A stretch of 64,000 bases of DNA, from contig JAPDQB010000007.1 in the NCBI GenBank assembly GCA_034506175.1, forward strand, positions 62,001-126,000. The letters are read 5' to 3'. The translations under genes were made by a program, and so were the position numbers. Below, one piece after another: positions 63,463 to 64,000 of the stretch; the stretch's first letter is position 1, and each line of letters begins with the position of its first letter. This stretch comes from a candidate division KSB1 bacterium (lineage in GTDB: Bacteria; Zhuqueibacterota; Zhuqueibacteria; Zhuqueibacterales; Zhuqueibacteraceae). The notes under the pieces are model-generated. The model was not told the DNA's origin. It saw only the letters and a program-made list of their open reading frames with translations, and ran no database searches.

Positions 63463-64000
63463 ATGAGGTACTTCATTTTTTCATTTGTCGTCTTGATCAT
63501 AATTTTTTTGATCAGCGGCGCGGCTCATGCGCAGGTTGGGCCGCTTGTGTTTGCCAGCTATAAGATCAATGATGACGATTTTCCGCTGAGCCTTGGCGAC
63601 AATGATGGTCGGCCAGAGAGTTGCGAGACTATCGAGCTCGCTGTTTCTCTAACAAATCTTGGCACGGCCACCGCGACTGACGTCGAGGTGCAAAATCTTT
63701 CATGCTCGGATCCGGATATATCGGTTATTGATACGGATAATTGCTGGGGAAGCATCCCTGGGGGTACCACCAAAGAGAATGAGTGCCAATTCGGTTTCGT
63801 GATCAAATCCAGCTTGACGGCAGGCAAAACGATCACTTTTTCAATGACGATTTTGGCGAGTAATGGTGGGCCCTGGAACAGAACTTTTAATGTCAACATA
63901 TATGTCCAGAATCAGGAACAATTTTTTTGTGACGTCTTCGACGGTTCGCCCGGCGTTAAGAACACTACAGTGACTTGGGCCGATATCATCGGCAATGACG
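63463..64000 (+). CDS. Secreted protein with CARDB-like domain, 3' end outside window
   Basis: An open frame of 179 codons continues past the right edge. It starts MRYFIFSFVVLIII, with a signal peptide ending AAHAQ at about residue 24. The following 120 residues alternate hydrophobic strands with the motif VSLTNLGTATATDVEV, typical of CARDB or DUF11-type adhesion beta-sandwiches. Cysteines at regular intervals may form disulfides. Function is unknown. Such proteins are often long, and a T9SS tail could lie beyond the window. GGGAGCGAGAG precedes the ATG. Confidence 0.7.
   Translation, partial: MRYFIFSFVVLIIIFLISGAAHAQVGPLVFASYKINDDDFPLSLGDNDGRPESCETIELAVSLTNLGTATATDVEVQNLSCSDPDISVIDTDNCWGSIPGGTTKENECQFGFVIKSSLTAGKTITFSMTILASNGGPWNRTFNVNIYVQNQEQFFCDVFDGSPGVKNTTVTWADIIGND

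Overview
This 64 kb window looks like a chromosomal contig from an uncultured diderm bacterium of the FCB superphylum (a KSB1/Calditrichota/Ignavibacteria-like lineage). The assignment is inference. It rests on a type IX secretion (T9SS) tail with an NYPNPFNPTT motif on a DUF4331 protein, a TonB receptor with a carboxypeptidase-like leader domain, a type 3 prolyl-tRNA synthetase, several outer-membrane barrels and many CxxCH cytochromes. Promoter-like sequences upstream of the tRNA and of proS fit TTGAC(A/T)-N17-TAT(A/T)TT, so sigma-70-type rather than the divergent Bacteroidota consensus. No rRNA, insertion sequence, prophage or CRISPR array is visible.

Layout. (1) 1-5382, minus strand: a compact three-gene operon, defence-like in style: a 169-aa unknown, a 666-aa protein with two C2H2 zinc fingers, and a large DEAH helicase running off the left edge. 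(2) 5785-18662: an exopolysaccharide/surface-glycan locus with Wza, Wzz, flippase, O-antigen ligase/polymerase, GT4, GT2, GT39, a DPM-like GT2, an FkbM methyltransferase and an adjacent ATP-grasp protein. (3) 18663-31820: housekeeping and small genes (lipoprotein, tRNA-Val, truncated NtrC remnant, proS behind a structured leader, SUMF1-like protein, era, retropepsin-like protein, hydroxyacid dehydrogenase, M23 peptidase, EVE protein, HerA-like ATPase) and a hendecad-repeat coiled-coil protein with a decayed neighbour. (4) 31841-41644: a DUF4331/TPR/TonB-receptor operon, two Omp85-like barrels and rsmE.

(5) 42573-63272 is the most striking region. It encodes a two-domain GlcG/HbpS protein, an outer-membrane barrel, a decaheme cytochrome fused to an LVIVD propeller, a c554-like cytochrome, a protein fusing two cNMP-binding domains to a four-cluster ferredoxin, a di-heme cytochrome b, a membrane-anchored decaheme cytochrome, a double-FHA protein, a flavin-type oxidoreductase fused to FHA domains and a 2Fe-2S-like domain, a PP2C phosphatase, a Ser/Thr kinase with PEGA repeats and a TPR-like protein. 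Most genes share a strand, with several stop/start overlaps. The simplest reading is an envelope-spanning electron-transfer chain whose cytoplasmic redox modules are controlled by cyclic nucleotide and Ser/Thr phosphorylation. I know of no named system with this gene set.

Palindromic intergenic elements with a TTGACCGGTCAC core recur at four places, three of them inside or bordering region 5.
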